NCBI RefSeq assembly: GCF_029624655.1
Contig: NZ_JARRSA010000005.1
Location: 1-64,000 of the forward strand
Direction: 5' to 3'
From: Roseicyclus salinarum
GTDB taxonomy: Bacteria; Pseudomonadota; Alphaproteobacteria; Rhodobacterales; Rhodobacteraceae
DNA: 64,000 nucleotides
The notes beneath the pieces were generated by a model that was not told the DNA's origin, did no database searches, and worked only from the letters and a program-made list of their open reading frames with translations. Made by a program: the position numbers and the translations under genes. Below are positions 20,629-30,562 of the stretch, piece by piece; the first letter of the stretch is position 1, and every line of letters begins with the position of its first letter.

Positions 20629-21375
20629 TCAGAGCGCGACAAGCTGCCCGGCGGCCAGGATCGGCCCCGTGGGCGCACCCGTGGGCGAGCCGCCTTCCGG
20701 CTCCTCGGAGATCGCGACCGTCGCGCCGGCCTCGAACAGGGCCGCGACCTCCGGAGACGGGACGAACGTTGTCAGCGGCTCGTCGGACAGAAGGCCCAGC
20801 GAGATCGGCGGCGTGGCCGCGTCCTGCACCAGCCAGACCTCTTGCGCGCGGCCCGGCACCGGGCCACCCGCGACGCGCAGCACCCTGAGCGCGCCGCCCG
20901 GCTCGCGGGTGACCGCAAGCCCGAGGCCCGAGCCTTCGACGGGGACGAGGTGGCTCATCAATATGGTGCCGGGCGGGATGCCGGCGGGCGGTGCGGGCGG
21001 CGGTGCGGCGGGTTGCTGCACCATCAGGAACACGGCAACGGCCGCCACGCCGGTCGCGGCCAGCGACAATCCCCGCCAGAACGCCAGCCGGTCCCAGAAC
21101 GGCGTGCCGTCCGCGCGCGCGTCGCGGGTGCCGAACAACTCCGCCTCGATCCCCGCCTTGACGCGTGCGGAGGGCGCGACCTCCGCGGTCTCCTCGTCGG
21201 CGAGGCTGGCGAACCGCGCCTCCCAGCCGCGCACGGCCGCGACCAGCGCGGGCTCGCGCGCGAGCCGCGCCTCGAAATCGCGCAGCGCCTCGCCCGTCAG
21301 AAGCCCCAGCGCGTATTCCGCGGCAAGGACGTCGCTGTCGGGCGTCTCGGGCGTCATGTCGGGGCCGTCGATCAT
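20629..21375 (-). CDS. Anti-sigma factor, RskA-like, single-pass membrane
   Basis: 248 aa. N-terminal cytoplasmic helix-rich region ([21 protein letters not shown], residues ~18-60) typical of anti-sigma-K type proteins, without the zinc HxxxCxxC motif; one membrane helix near residues 97-117 ([19 protein letters not shown]); periplasmic RskA-like C-domain ([19 protein letters not shown]). The start ATG overlaps the sigma stop as ATGA, the usual coupling of a sigma factor and its inhibitor. Release probably needs regulated proteolysis or another envelope signal; the signal is not known. Confidence 0.88.
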   Translation of the reverse strand: MIDGPDMTPETPDSDVLAAEYALGLLTGEALRDFEARLAREPALVAAVRGWEARFASLADEETAEVAPSARVKAGIEAELFGTRDARADGTPFWDRLAFWRGLSLAATGVAAVAVFLMVQQPAAPPPAPPAGIPPGTILMSHLVPVEGSGLGLAVTREPGGALRVLRVAGGPVPGRAQEVWLVQDAATPPISLGLLSDEPLTTFVPSPEVAALFEAGATVAISEEPEGGSPTGAPTGPILAAGQLVAL

Positions 21376-21914
21376 CGCGACAGGCACTCCCTCAGGCTGA
21401 TCAGGCTGCGCCGCAGCCAGGTCTTCATCGTGTTGAGCGGCACGGAATTCCGTTCCGCCATTTCCGCGTAGCTGCGCCCCTCGAGATAGACCGCGCGCAC
21501 CGCCGCCGCGCGATCGGCCTCCAGTTCGGCGAGGCAGCTCTGGATGCGCCGCGCCTCGCTCGCCGCGATGGCGGTCGCTTCGCCGTCGAGGCCGGGCGCG
21601 GCCACGGGCGCCACATCGTCGAGCGCGTCCGTCTCGCGCGGGGCGGCGCGCAGCCGGTCGATCGCGGTGTTTCGCGCCACCGTGATCAGCCACGTCATCG
21701 GGCTGTGACCCGTGACCTTGTAGCGATCGGCGCGGTTCCAGATCTTCACGTAGACATCCTGCAATGCATCTTCAGCGGCACCCCTGTCGTTCAACACACG
21801 AAGACAGATGCCCAGGAGTTTCGCGGAAGTTGCATCATAGAGGGCGGAAAACGCATCCCTGTCGCGCAGGGAGACCCGCGCGATCAGCGCCTCGATGTCG
21901 TCCTTTCCCTGCAC
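21372..21914 (-). CDS. ECF RNA polymerase sigma factor (SigK/RpoE-like)
   Basis: 180 aa from the GTG at 21914, with AGGGG six bases upstream; the frame is open further but the extra 39 residues look non-coding. Region 2 is [17 protein letters not shown] ... [17 protein letters not shown] and region 4 is [20 protein letters not shown] followed by [15 protein letters not shown]. It pairs with the overlapping downstream anti-sigma gene. Divergent from cobS across 153 bp. I could not find a convincing repeated ECF promoter upstream of it and of the fasciclin gene. Confidence 0.92.
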   Translation of the reverse strand: MQGKDDIEALIARVSLRDRDAFSALYDATSAKLLGICLRVLNDRGAAEDALQDVYVKIWNRADRYKVTGHSPMTWLITVARNTAIDRLRAAPRETDALDDVAPVAAPGLDGEATAIAASEARRIQSCLAELEADRAAAVRAVYLEGRSYAEMAERNSVPLNTMKTWLRRSLISLRECLSR

Positions 21915-22067
21915 GCCAAGCCCCTGCAACGGATCGCAATCGCGATTCCCGCCGGCAGAAGACCACGGTCCGCGCACAGTTGCCAGCCCGCCCTTCCCCT
22001 TGCGGCTCCGGGCGATATGTTGCATCCCCACCTAGTCCGACACCTCTCCAGACAACCCGAGGACCAC

Positions 22068-23054
22068 ATGGCCGATGGCAGCTTGAACATGGACGCGAAA
22101 CCGACCGAGGAGCTTTCGGTCCGCGAGGTCTTCGGGATCGACACGGACATGAAGGTCAAGGCCTTCGCCGATCGCACCGACCGCGTTCCCGAGGTCGATT
22201 CGACCTACAAGTTCGACCCCGACACCACGCTCGCCATCCTTGCGGGCTTCGCGCACAATCGCCGCGTGATGATCCAGGGCTACCACGGCACCGGCAAGTC
22301 GACGCATATCGAACAGGTCGCGGCCCGGCTCAACTGGCCCTGCGTGCGCGTGAACCTCGACAGCCACATCTCGCGGATCGACCTGATCGGCAAGGACGCG
22401 ATCAAGCTGCGCGACGGCAAGCAGGTGACGGAATTCCACGAGGGCATCCTGCCCTGGGCCCTGCGCAATCCCGTCGCCATCGTCTTCGACGAATACGACG
22501 CCGGCCGCGCCGACGTGATGTTCGTGATCCAGCGCGTGCTGGAGCATGACGGGAAGCTGACGCTTCTCGACCAGAACGAGATCATCACCCCGAACAGGTA
22601 TTTCCGCCTCTTCGCCACGGCCAACACCGTGGGCCTCGGCGACACGACCGGCCTCTATCATGGCGTGCAGCAGATCAACCAGGCGCAGATGGACCGCTGG
22701 AGCCTCGTGGCGACGCTGAACTACCTCAGCCACGACGCGGAGACGGCCATCGTGCTGGCCAAGAACCCCCATTACAACACCGAGAAGGGGCGCCGGCAGA
22801 TAAGCCAGATGGTGACGGTGGCGGACCTGACGCGGACCGCCTTCATGAACGGCGAGCTTTCGACCGTGATGAGCCCGCGGACCGTGATCAACTGGGCGCA
22901 GAACGCCGAGATCTTCCGCGACATCGGCTATGCCTTCCGCGTGTCGTTCCTCAACAAGTGCGACGAGCTGGAGCGCCAGACCGTCGCCGAGTTCTACCAG
23001 CGCTGCTTCGACGAGGAACTGCCGGAAAGCGCCGCGTCGATGAGCGTCGGGTGA
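22068..23054 (+). CDS. cobS: Aerobic cobaltochelatase subunit CobS
   Basis: 328 aa AAA+ ATPase that, with CobT and CobN, inserts cobalt into hydrogenobyrinate diamide in aerobic B12 synthesis. Walker A is GYHGTGKST (71-79), Walker B is VAIVFDEYD, and the N-terminal [13 protein letters not shown] is typical of CobS. ATG start preceded by GAGGACCAC. cobT lies 1.7 kb downstream on the same strand, with two other genes between. The large subunit CobN is not in the window. Confidence 0.96.
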   Translation: MADGSLNMDAKPTEELSVREVFGIDTDMKVKAFADRTDRVPEVDSTYKFDPDTTLAILAGFAHNRRVMIQGYHGTGKSTHIEQVAARLNWPCVRVNLDSHISRIDLIGKDAIKLRDGKQVTEFHEGILPWALRNPVAIVFDEYDAGRADVMFVIQRVLEHDGKLTLLDQNEIITPNRYFRLFATANTVGLGDTTGLYHGVQQINQAQMDRWSLVATLNYLSHDAETAIVLAKNPHYNTEKGRRQISQMVTVADLTRTAFMNGELSTVMSPRTVINWAQNAEIFRDIGYAFRVSFLNKCDELERQTVAEFYQRCFDEELPESAASMSVG

Positions 23055-23137
23055 CGCGCGGCCAGCATCGCCGCTAAGCCTAACAAAAGACAAAAAAATC
23101 TCTCGACGCTGCCATTCCGGACGGTGAACGTGCGGCC

Positions 23138-23596
23138 ATGCCGTTTCTCAGACTCGCACCGGTCCTTGCCCTGTTGCTCGCCCTGCTGGTGGCGTCCTGC
23201 TATGCCGTCGGGCCGCAGAACAACGTCCAGGGCCATGGCGCCGCGATCCCCGAATGCGACGTGACCTACGTGATCGACGGCGACACCGTCGAGATGATCT
23301 GCGTCGGGCTGGGCGAGATCCGCGCGCGCCTCGCGGGCTACGACGCTCCCGAGGTCTTCAGCCCAGCCTGCCCACGCGAGGCCCGGCTGGGGCGCGAGGC
23401 GACCGAGCGGCTGAGCGCCCTTCTGGATGCCGCAAGCAGCGTCGAGCCGCGCTTCGACGGCATGGACCGCTACGGACGCCACATCGTGCGCATGGACATC
23501 GACGGACGCGACGTGGCCCGGACCATGGTCGCCGAAGACCTCGCTGTGCCGTTCCCCTCGGGATCGCGCCCGGACTGGTGCGGCGGGCGGGGGTGA
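23138..23596 (+). CDS. Thermonuclease-like (SNase) lipoprotein
   Basis: 152 aa. Signal sequence with lipobox LVASC (lipidated Cys at residue 21). The rest is a small staphylococcal-nuclease-like OB fold: DVTYVIDGDTVEM, IRARLAGYDAPEVFSP, and MDRYGRHIVRMDIDGRDVARTMVAEDLA, with the arginines and acidic residues expected of the family. As a lipoprotein it would act on the periplasmic side, perhaps on extracellular nucleic acid; not proven. It starts 83 bp after cobS. Confidence 0.83.
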   Translation: MPFLRLAPVLALLLALLVASCYAVGPQNNVQGHGAAIPECDVTYVIDGDTVEMICVGLGEIRARLAGYDAPEVFSPACPREARLGREATERLSALLDAASSVEPRFDGMDRYGRHIVRMDIDGRDVARTMVAEDLAVPFPSGSRPDWCGGRG

Positions 23597-23644
23597 CGCG
23601 CCGGGCGTGTTGACGCCGGTCGCGCCCGCGGCCAAGGTCCCGCC

Positions 23645-24583
23645 ATGCTGACACCCACGCCCCACGACATCGACGCCGCCGCCGCCCGCATCGCGGGCCG
23701 CGTCCGCGTCACGCCGATCCTCGAAGTGGAGGCCGAAGCCTTCGGCCTCCCATGCCCCGTGACCTTCAAGCTCGAGCACACGCAGATCACGGGCTCGTTC
23801 AAGGTGCGCGGCGCGTTCAACAACATGCTCTCGCGCGAGGTGCCGGAGGCGGGCGTCGTGGCGGCCTCGGGCGGCAACCACGGCGCGGCCGTGGCCCACG
23901 CGGCGACGTCGCTGGGGCACCGGTCGCGCATCTTCGTGCCGAAATCCATCGCCAAGGAGGAAAAGCTGCGCCGGATGCGGCAGTTCGGCGGCGAGGTGAT
24001 CCTGACCGAGGGCACCGTGGCCGACTGCATGTCGCAATATGCGCAGGCCGCCGAGGACAGCGGCGCGCTGTCGGTGCATCCCTACGACACGGAATGGACG
24101 CTGGCGGGCCAGGGCACCGTGGCGCGCGAGTTCGAGGAGCAGATGGGCGGCATCGACACCATCCTCGTGGCCACCGGGGGCGGCGGGCTGATCGGCGGCA
24201 TCGCGGCGTGGTTCGGGGACCGGGTCAACGTCGTCTCGGTCGAGACCGAAGGGACCGACACGCTCGCCCGTTCGCTCCGCGAGGGCCCGGACGTGGCGAT
24301 CGAGGCGACGGGCATCGCGGCGGGCTCGCTGGGCGGCCCGCGCCTCGGCGTGCAATCTTGGGACGTGATCCGCGACCGCGTGAAGACCGCGCTCGTTCTG
24401 CCGGACGAGGCGGTCTACGAAGCCGCACGGAAGCTCTGGGAGGCGACGCGCCTCGTGGGCGAGCCGGGCGCGGCGGTGGCGCTCGCGGCGCTGACGTCGC
24501 GGGCCTACGTGCCGCAGAAGGACGAGCGGCTCGCGGTCCTTTTGTGCGGCGGCAACGCGGATGTCGACTGGTTCATCGGCTGA
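23645..24583 (+). CDS. Threonine/serine dehydratase-like PLP enzyme
   Basis: 312 aa fold-type II PLP enzyme. The PLP lysine is K53 in GSFKVRGAFNN, the substrate loop is ASGGNHGAAVA, and the phosphate-binding glycine loop is TGGGGLIGGIA. There is no C-terminal ACT domain, so it is the unregulated catabolic size class; threonine or serine dehydratase is most likely, but related hydroxyaspartate dehydratases or racemases cannot be excluded from sequence alone. It sits between the nuclease lipoprotein and cobT on the same strand. Confidence 0.85.
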   Translation: MLTPTPHDIDAAAARIAGRVRVTPILEVEAEAFGLPCPVTFKLEHTQITGSFKVRGAFNNMLSREVPEAGVVAASGGNHGAAVAHAATSLGHRSRIFVPKSIAKEEKLRRMRQFGGEVILTEGTVADCMSQYAQAAEDSGALSVHPYDTEWTLAGQGTVAREFEEQMGGIDTILVATGGGGLIGGIAAWFGDRVNVVSVETEGTDTLARSLREGPDVAIEATGIAAGSLGGPRLGVQSWDVIRDRVKTALVLPDEAVYEAARKLWEATRLVGEPGAAVALAALTSRAYVPQKDERLAVLLCGGNADVDWFIG

Positions 24584-24767
24584 GACCGGTGCGCGGGTCC
24601 ACCGGGAGACATCGCGGCGAGCTTAACGACGGCCCCTTCCCGCCGCCCGATGACGCCGCCTCACTGATGCGGCGTCGCGCCGCGCGGTCCGGCGCATGTC
24701 GCGATTGCAGCGCCCTTGCGCGCCGTCCCACCTTGCCCTCGGCCCCGCCGCGCGCCACATTCCGCAC

Positions 24768-26642
24768 ATGAGCAAAACGCCCAACGACAACCCCGCCGAA
24801 CCGTTCAAGAAGGCCCTCGCCGACGCGACGCGCGTTCTCGCCGACGATCCGGACCTCGCCGTCAGCTATTCGGTCGATCCGCCCGGCCTGTCCGGTGATT
24901 CCGTGCGCCTGCCCCAGATCAGCCGCCGCATGACGCGCGAGGAGGTGCTTCTGGCGCGCGGCACCGCCGACGCGCTGGCGCTGCGGCACCGCTACCACGA
25001 TGCGGGAACGGCGGCGCGCTACGCCCCCTCGGGCCCCATGGCGCGCGACCTGATGGAGGCGATGGAGACCGCCCGCTGCGAGGCGGTGGGCGCCCGCGAA
25101 ATGCCGGGCACGGCAGGCAACATCGACGCGCGGATCGGGCACGACGCGCGGCGCAAGGGCTACGGCGAGATCCGCGAGGCCGCCGACGCGCCCCTGCCCG
25201 TCGCCGCGAACTACCTGATCCGGCACCTCGCCACCGGCCGCAAGCTGCCGCCCGAGGCCGCCAACGTGATGGAGCTTTGGCGTGGCTACATAGAGGACCG
25301 CTGCGGCGGCACGCTGGAGGACCTCGGCGACGTCCTGACGGACCAGGCCGCCTTCGCCCGCTTCGCGCGCCGGATGATCGACGATCTGGGCTACGGCGAC
25401 CAGCTGGGCGACGACCCCGACGAGATGGACGACGAGGGCGAGGACGAGGGCGCTCAGGAGGAACAGGAGCAGCCCGACTCCACCGGCGAGGACGACAGCC
25501 AGGAAGAGGACGCCGAGGCCAGCCCCGAGCGCACCCAGGAAGAGCAGCAGGACGCCTCGCAGGCGCAGGTCGAGATGGACGACAGCGCCGACATGGAGGA
25601 CGCCGACGAGCAGGAGCTGCCCGAGGGCGAGGCGCCCATCGAGCCGCCGCCGCCCGCGCCGCATTCCGAGGCCGATCCGGGTTACACCGTCTACACGACC
25701 GAGCACGACGAGGAAATCGAGGCGCAGGACCTTGCCGAGCCGCAGGAGCTGGAACGCTTGCGCGCCTATCTCGACCAGCAGCTCGAACCGCTCAAGGGCG
25801 CGGTCAGCCGGCTCGCCAACAAGCTTCAGCGCCGCCTTCAGGCGCAGCAGAACCGCAGCTGGGAATTCGACCTCGAGGAGGGGATCCTCGACGCCGGACG
25901 GCTCGCGCGGGTGGTTGCCAACCCCACGACGCCGCTGAGTTTCAAGGTCGAGAAGGACATGGAGTTCCGCGACACCGTCGTGACGCTGCTGCTGGACAAT
26001 TCGGGCTCCATGCGGGGCCGCCCGATCTCGATCGCGGCGATCTGCGCCGACGTGCTGGCGCGGACGCTGGAGCGCTGCGGCGTGAAGGTCGAGATCCTCG
26101 GCTTCACCACGCGGGCCTGGAAGGGCGGGCGCGCGCGCGAGGAATGGCTGGCCGCGGGCCGCCCGCAGCAGCCGGGACGCCTGAACGACCTGCGCCATAT
26201 CATCTACAAGCCCGCCGACGCGCCCTGGCGGCGCGTGCGCGACAACCTCGGCCTGATGATGAAGGAGGGCCTTCTGAAGGAGAACATCGACGGCGAGGCG
26301 CTGGAATGGGCGCATCGGCGGATGCTCTACCGGCCCGAGGCGCGCAAGATCCTGATGGTGATCTCGGACGGGGCCCCGGTGGACGATTCCACGCTGTCGG
26401 TGAACCCGGCGAACTATCTGGAGAAGCACCTGCGCGACGTGATCGCCATGGTCGAGAAGCGCCGGGCGGTGGAGCTTCTGGCGATCGGCATCGGCCACGA
26501 CGTGACGCGCTACTACCAGCGCGCGGTCACGATCACGGATGCCGAACAGCTTGCCGGCGCCATCACCGAGCAGCTCGCCTCGCTGTTCGACAGCGACCCC
26601 AGGGCGCGGGCGCGCGTGATGGGGATGAAGAAGGCGGGCTGA
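24768..26642 (+). CDS. cobT: Aerobic cobaltochelatase subunit CobT
   Basis: 624 aa. The N-terminal ~210 residues are helical, followed by a very acidic linker (about residues 220-310, many Asp/Glu/Gln), and a C-terminal von Willebrand A domain with a MIDAS motif [13 protein letters not shown] (D410). CobT forms a ring complex with CobS that drives cobalt insertion by CobN. The frame is open upstream to 24696, but ATG 24768 ([13 protein letters not shown]) matches known CobT starts. A 4.1-kb open frame in another phase overlaps it and is an artefact of GC content. Confidence 0.96.
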   Translation: MSKTPNDNPAEPFKKALADATRVLADDPDLAVSYSVDPPGLSGDSVRLPQISRRMTREEVLLARGTADALALRHRYHDAGTAARYAPSGPMARDLMEAMETARCEAVGAREMPGTAGNIDARIGHDARRKGYGEIREAADAPLPVAANYLIRHLATGRKLPPEAANVMELWRGYIEDRCGGTLEDLGDVLTDQAAFARFARRMIDDLGYGDQLGDDPDEMDDEGEDEGAQEEQEQPDSTGEDDSQEEDAEASPERTQEEQQDASQAQVEMDDSADMEDADEQELPEGEAPIEPPPPAPHSEADPGYTVYTTEHDEEIEAQDLAEPQELERLRAYLDQQLEPLKGAVSRLANKLQRRLQAQQNRSWEFDLEEGILDAGRLARVVANPTTPLSFKVEKDMEFRDTVVTLLLDNSGSMRGRPISIAAICADVLARTLERCGVKVEILGFTTRAWKGGRAREEWLAAGRPQQPGRLNDLRHIIYKPADAPWRRVRDNLGLMMKEGLLKENIDGEALEWAHRRMLYRPEARKILMVISDGAPVDDSTLSVNPANYLEKHLRDVIAMVEKRRAVELLAIGIGHDVTRYYQRAVTITDAEQLAGAITEQLASLFDSDPRARARVMGMKKAG

Positions 26643-27104
26643 GGGGCGCCGGGGGGGTTCGGCGACCGGCGCGAGACCGTCCGGCGTACCCGCGCACGGC
26701 GCCCGGTGGATGCCTCCGGCGGGAGTTTCAAGGCAAGGATGAAGCGGGGCGGGAGCGCCCCATGTCCGCTTCGCGCGGCCCGGCCATGACCGCCCATGCG
26801 GGGACAGCCGGCGACGGCGGGCCGAGCCCCTGGGGCCGGTGGCCGCGCGAGGTCCGGGCCGCCGCGACGAGGGCCGGGGCGGCCAAGGGACAGCCGCTTG
26901 CGTGGATATCTGCGACGTCCCGATCCGCCCGGCCACGCCGTTCCATCCGGGCGACATCGCCGTTGCTCGACCAGCCGTCAGCCACGGCACCACGGCCCGC
27001 GAGAGGTATCGGCACAGGCGTCGCAGGATGCGCGCGCGGCGTCGGTGGACAATCCGGCGGGGCCACGGCAGTCTCCCCGGCGAGCGACCAGGGGATCACC
27101 GCAG
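26643..27104. other. 462-bp gap between cobT and the M24 aminopeptidase gene
   Basis: I see no convincing gene. It contains repeat copy C (26705-26743). A 123-codon minus-strand frame (26728-27099) is rich in Pro/Ala/Arg without a recognisable domain and looks like a chance frame. Confidence 0.6.
26705..26743 (-). repeat. Dispersed intergenic repeat, copy C (short form)
   Basis: On the minus strand reads CTTCATCCTTGC, four bases, AAACTCC, then a small CTCC-CGCC-GGAG hairpin. Head identical to copies A and B, but the long G-rich hairpin is missing or degraded. Confidence 0.6.
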
Positions 27105-28913
27105 ATGTTCCAGAGTTTCAAAGCCCGGACCCGTCCCGAGGACGGCCCGCCGAGGGTGGCCGCGCTGCGCGCGGAGATGGTCCGCGCAGGCGTGGACGCC
27201 TTTCTCGTGCCGCGGGCGGACCGTTTCCAGGGCGAATACGTAGCCCCCCGCGACGAGCGCCTCGCGTGGCTGACGGGGTTCACCGGATCGGCGGGCTTTG
27301 CCGTGGTCCTGGCCGAGAGCGCGGCGATCTTCGTCGACGGGCGCTACCGGGTGCAGGTCCGGGCGCAGTCGGACATGGACACGTTCACGCCCGTCGACTG
27401 GCCGGAGACGAAGCTGGAGACCTGGCTCGCCGACATGCTGCCCGGCGGCGGCGTGGTGGCCTACGACCCGTGGCTGCATACCGCGGCCGAGATCGAGCGG
27501 CTCAACGGTGCGCTCGGGCGCCGGCAGATCGCGCTGCGGCCCGAGGCCAATCTCGTGGACCGCATCTGGACCGACCGTCCCGGCCCGCCCGAGGCGCCGG
27601 CGCGGTCCTGGCCCGAGGCCTACGCGGGCCTGAGCGCCGAGGCGAAACTGGCGGCCGTCGCGGGAGATCTGGCCGATGCGGGCGAGGACGCGGCCCTCGT
27701 CACCCAGCCCGACAGCATCTGCTGGCTTCTGAACCTGCGCGGCGGCGATGTCGGCCACACCCCGCTTCTTCACGCGATGGGCCTCGTGCATCGCTCCGGG
27801 CGGCTCGACCTGTTCGTGGCGCCCTCGAAGCTCGCGGGGATCGGCCTTCCCGAAGGCGTCACGGCGCATCCCGAGGAGGACTTGGCCGCGCGGCTCGCGG
27901 CGGCGACGGGCCTGGTGCGCGTCGACCGCAATTCGGCCCCTCAGGCGGCCGTGGACGCCCTGTCCAAGGGCACGGCCGAGGTCGTGGCCGGCAGCGATCC
28001 CTGCCTTCTGCGCAAGGCCCGCAAGCACCCCGCCGAGATCGCCGCCACCACCGAGGCGCATCTGCGCGACGGCGCAGCCTTCGCGCGATTCCTGCGCTGG
28101 TTCGACGAAACAGCGCCCGGCGGCGGCCTGACCGAGATCGACGTCGTGCGGGCGCTGGAAGGGTTCCGCGCCGAGACGGGCGCGCTCAAGGACATCAGCT
28201 TCGACACAATCGCGGGCGCGGGCCCGCATGGCGCGATCGTCCACTACCGCGTCACCGAGGGCACCAACGCGCCGGTTGTGCCGGGACAGCTCTTCCTGAT
28301 CGATTCGGGCGCCCAGTACGAGGACGGCACGACCGACATCACCCGCACCCTGCCCGTGGGCGACGTCGGCGAGGAAGAGCGGACGGCCTTCACCCAGGTC
28401 CTGCGCGGCATGATCGCGATCCATCGCGCGCGGTTCCCCAAGGGGGTCGCTGGCGCGCATCTCGACGCGCTGGCGCGCGCACCGCTCTGGGCCGCGGGGC
28501 GCGACTTCGATCATGGGACCGGGCACGGCGTCGGCGTCTATCTGGGCGTGCACGAGGGGCCGCAGCGGCTTTCGCGGGTCTCGACGGTGCCGCTCGAACC
28601 GGGCATGGTCCTTTCGAACGAGCCGGGCTATTACCGGGAAGGCGCGTTCGGCATCCGCATCGAGAACCTCGTCGTGGTGACCGAGGCCCCGCCCCTTCCG
28701 GGCGGCGACGCGGCAAGGCGGATGCTGGCCTTCGAGACCCTGACATGGGCGCCCATCGACCGGCGCCTGATCCGGGCGGGATTGCTCTGCGCCGAAGAAC
28801 GCGCATGGCTCGACGCCTACCACGCGGGCGTGGCCGAACGCATCGCGCCACGGCTCGACGCGGCGACCGCGGCATGGCTGAGAGAGGCCACGAGACCGCT
28901 CGGAGGCGACTGA
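27105..28913 (+). CDS. Xaa-Pro aminopeptidase, M24B family, long form
   Basis: 602 aa, matching the three-domain aminopeptidase P form (two creatinase-like N domains plus the catalytic pita-bread domain). Metal ligands are visible: the two aspartates in IDSGAQYEDGTTDITRT, the histidine in GTGHGVGVYLGVHEG, the glutamate in NEPGYY and the glutamate in IRIENLVVV. It removes an N-terminal residue before proline, in the cytoplasm. The frame is open upstream, but ATG 27105 (MFQSFKARTRPEDGPPR) gives the family start and follows AGGGGATC. Confidence 0.93.
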   Translation: MFQSFKARTRPEDGPPRVAALRAEMVRAGVDAFLVPRADRFQGEYVAPRDERLAWLTGFTGSAGFAVVLAESAAIFVDGRYRVQVRAQSDMDTFTPVDWPETKLETWLADMLPGGGVVAYDPWLHTAAEIERLNGALGRRQIALRPEANLVDRIWTDRPGPPEAPARSWPEAYAGLSAEAKLAAVAGDLADAGEDAALVTQPDSICWLLNLRGGDVGHTPLLHAMGLVHRSGRLDLFVAPSKLAGIGLPEGVTAHPEEDLAARLAAATGLVRVDRNSAPQAAVDALSKGTAEVVAGSDPCLLRKARKHPAEIAATTEAHLRDGAAFARFLRWFDETAPGGGLTEIDVVRALEGFRAETGALKDISFDTIAGAGPHGAIVHYRVTEGTNAPVVPGQLFLIDSGAQYEDGTTDITRTLPVGDVGEEERTAFTQVLRGMIAIHRARFPKGVAGAHLDALARAPLWAAGRDFDHGTGHGVGVYLGVHEGPQRLSRVSTVPLEPGMVLSNEPGYYREGAFGIRIENLVVVTEAPPLPGGDAARRMLAFETLTWAPIDRRLIRAGLLCAEERAWLDAYHAGVAERIAPRLDAATAAWLREATRPLGGD

Positions 28914-29056
28914 ACGAGGGCGCGGGTCCACGGGCGCGCGCGTCCAGGCGGGCGAGAACGTGCGTGACGGTGACACGGCTTCGTCACGGAACCCCGCCAG
29001 ACGGGTGCAGGAAAAACACGGAAGGGCCCGGACATGCGGGCCGGAAGGGAGGGAAG

Positions 29057-29398
29057 ATGGCAGACCATATCAAGATCAGGAACGCGTCCGGGAAATGGGT
29101 CGTGCGGGCCGGCGGCGCCATCGTGGGGGAGTCCTCGAACGCGCTGGAGCTCACCGAAGGCACCTCGCCGCCCGTCATCTATTTTCCGCGCGACGACATC
29201 GGCATGGCCTTCCTCGAGAAATCGGAGTCCAGCACGCGCTGCCCGCACAAGGGGGTGGCGACCTACTACACGGTCTCGACGGCCTCGGGCGACATCCCCG
29301 ACGCCGCATGGTCCTACGAGGACCCGCTCGAGGGCGTATCCGAGATCAAGGGCTACCTCGCGTTCTACGGCGACAAGGTCACGGTCGAGCAACTCTGA
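29057..29398 (+). CDS. DUF427 family protein
   Basis: 113 aa, the normal size for a DUF427 (PF04248) protein. IYFPRDDIGMAFLEKSESST, CPHKGVATYYTV, AWSYEDPLEGVSEIKGYLAF and the end YGDKV are the family's conserved blocks. Strong ribosome site GGAAGGGAGGGAAG before the ATG; a 6-bp hairpin (GGCCCG / CGGGCC, 29025-29042) sits immediately upstream of that site and could affect initiation. Function is unknown. It converges on the secreted protein at 29436. Confidence 0.9.
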   Translation: MADHIKIRNASGKWVVRAGGAIVGESSNALELTEGTSPPVIYFPRDDIGMAFLEKSESSTRCPHKGVATYYTVSTASGDIPDAAWSYEDPLEGVSEIKGYLAFYGDKVTVEQL

Positions 29399-29435
29399 CC
29401 AAGGCCGCGCCGGGGCGCCTTTCCGGGCCCCCGGC

Positions 29436-30491
29436 TCAGGGCGCGATCAGCGCGGCCAGCGTGCCGTTGTCGCGCGCCCGCACAAGCGCCGCGAGCGCCT
29501 CGTTCGACGCCGCCTCGTCCTCGCCCCACCCGCCCTCGACGGCCAGCACGAACCCGGGCCGCGGCCCCGGCAGGTCGAGGATCGCGGGCTCCCGCGACCA
29601 GCGCGCCAACATGCTGCCGCCCCAGCGCTGCCCGATCCGCTCGGCGATGGCCCGGGCATCCGTGCCGGGCCGGAACGTCAGGCCCACAAGCGCCACCTCC
29701 GCGCGGCGGTCGACGACATCGGCGAAGAACACGCCCGTGGGCGCCGGGTCCGGCCACCCCCCGAGGCCCGCGCCGGCCGGATCGAGCCTCAGGCGCAGGG
29801 AGACGAGCCGCCCGTAGCGGCGCACGGCCGCCTCCAGCCCCGCCAGCGCCTGCGCCACCTCGGGACGGTCCGCCAGCGTCGGGCCCCCGCCCCCTTGCAT
29901 CGCCTCGATCTGCGGCCAGCCGGTGGCCCAGAGCGCCCGGTCGCCTTCGACCGAGACCCGCAGCGCGAGGCCCTCGGCCCCGCCGAAGGGCATTGTGGGG
30001 TCGGAGCGGCCCGGTTGCGCCTCGTGGTCGGCATCGCCCTCCCAGAACAGGGTCCGGCCGTCCCGCGCCGAGACCTCCAGGCCGCGCCCGAACAGCGCGC
30101 CTCGCAGCCGCATCTCGGAGTCGGGAAACAGCTCGTGCACCCCCATCCGCACCGGCGGGGCCGAAACCTCGAGCGCATGGACCCAGTCCCGGTAGCCGAG
30201 CGCGAGGGCCTCTCCGCCGCCGGCGGCGAGCGCCTGCGCCTGCGCGGGGGGCGCGGCGCGCATCGCCGCGTGTTCATGCGCCCAGTCGTCGGCGGGCCAT
30301 GCCGGGTTGCCGTTGCGCGCCACGCCGCGCACCGCGTCGCCGTTGCCATAGGCGATGCCGAGAAGCGGCGCGTCCGGCGGCACGGCAGCATCGGGGATCA
30401 TCCGCAGCATCTCGGCGAGCCGTCCGGTATCGGCCGCGGCCGCAGGCGGCAGGAACGGGACAAGTGCCATGAGCATGACGATCGCGCGCAT
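29436..30491 (-). CDS. Secreted protein of unknown function
   Basis: 351 aa with a signal peptide (MRAIVMLMALVPFLPPAAAA). I do not recognise a domain. The sequence is rich in Ala, Gly, Trp and Asp, has no membrane helix after the signal, and has one pattern worth noting, VGLTFRPGTDARAIAERI near residue 285, in a segment that looks like an alpha/beta unit. ATG start. It lies in a tail-to-tail position with the DUF427 gene, 37 bp away, and 71 bp downstream of the ClC gene on the same strand. Confidence 0.7.
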   Translation of the reverse strand: MRAIVMLMALVPFLPPAAAADTGRLAEMLRMIPDAAVPPDAPLLGIAYGNGDAVRGVARNGNPAWPADDWAHEHAAMRAAPPAQAQALAAGGGEALALGYRDWVHALEVSAPPVRMGVHELFPDSEMRLRGALFGRGLEVSARDGRTLFWEGDADHEAQPGRSDPTMPFGGAEGLALRVSVEGDRALWATGWPQIEAMQGGGGPTLADRPEVAQALAGLEAAVRRYGRLVSLRLRLDPAGAGLGGWPDPAPTGVFFADVVDRRAEVALVGLTFRPGTDARAIAERIGQRWGGSMLARWSREPAILDLPGPRPGFVLAVEGGWGEDEAASNEALAALVRARDNGTLAALIAP

Positions 30492-30562
30492 GTGCGAAGC
30501 CTAGTCAGGAGCGAGGCGGCCTGACAACCCGTCGCGACGCACGGGTTTTCGCCCTCGCCCGC

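Noticed and set aside
26728-27099. A 123-codon minus-strand frame in the cobT-aminopeptidase gap
   Set aside because: No domain, Pro/Ala/Arg-rich, and it overlaps a dispersed repeat; not enough to call a gene.
25277-29398. A 1373-codon open frame on the plus strand
   Set aside because: It runs in a second phase through cobT and the aminopeptidase gene, is rich in Arg/Gly/Ala, and shows no domain; only its last 114 codons are a real gene (DUF427, 29057-29398). High GC removes stop codons.
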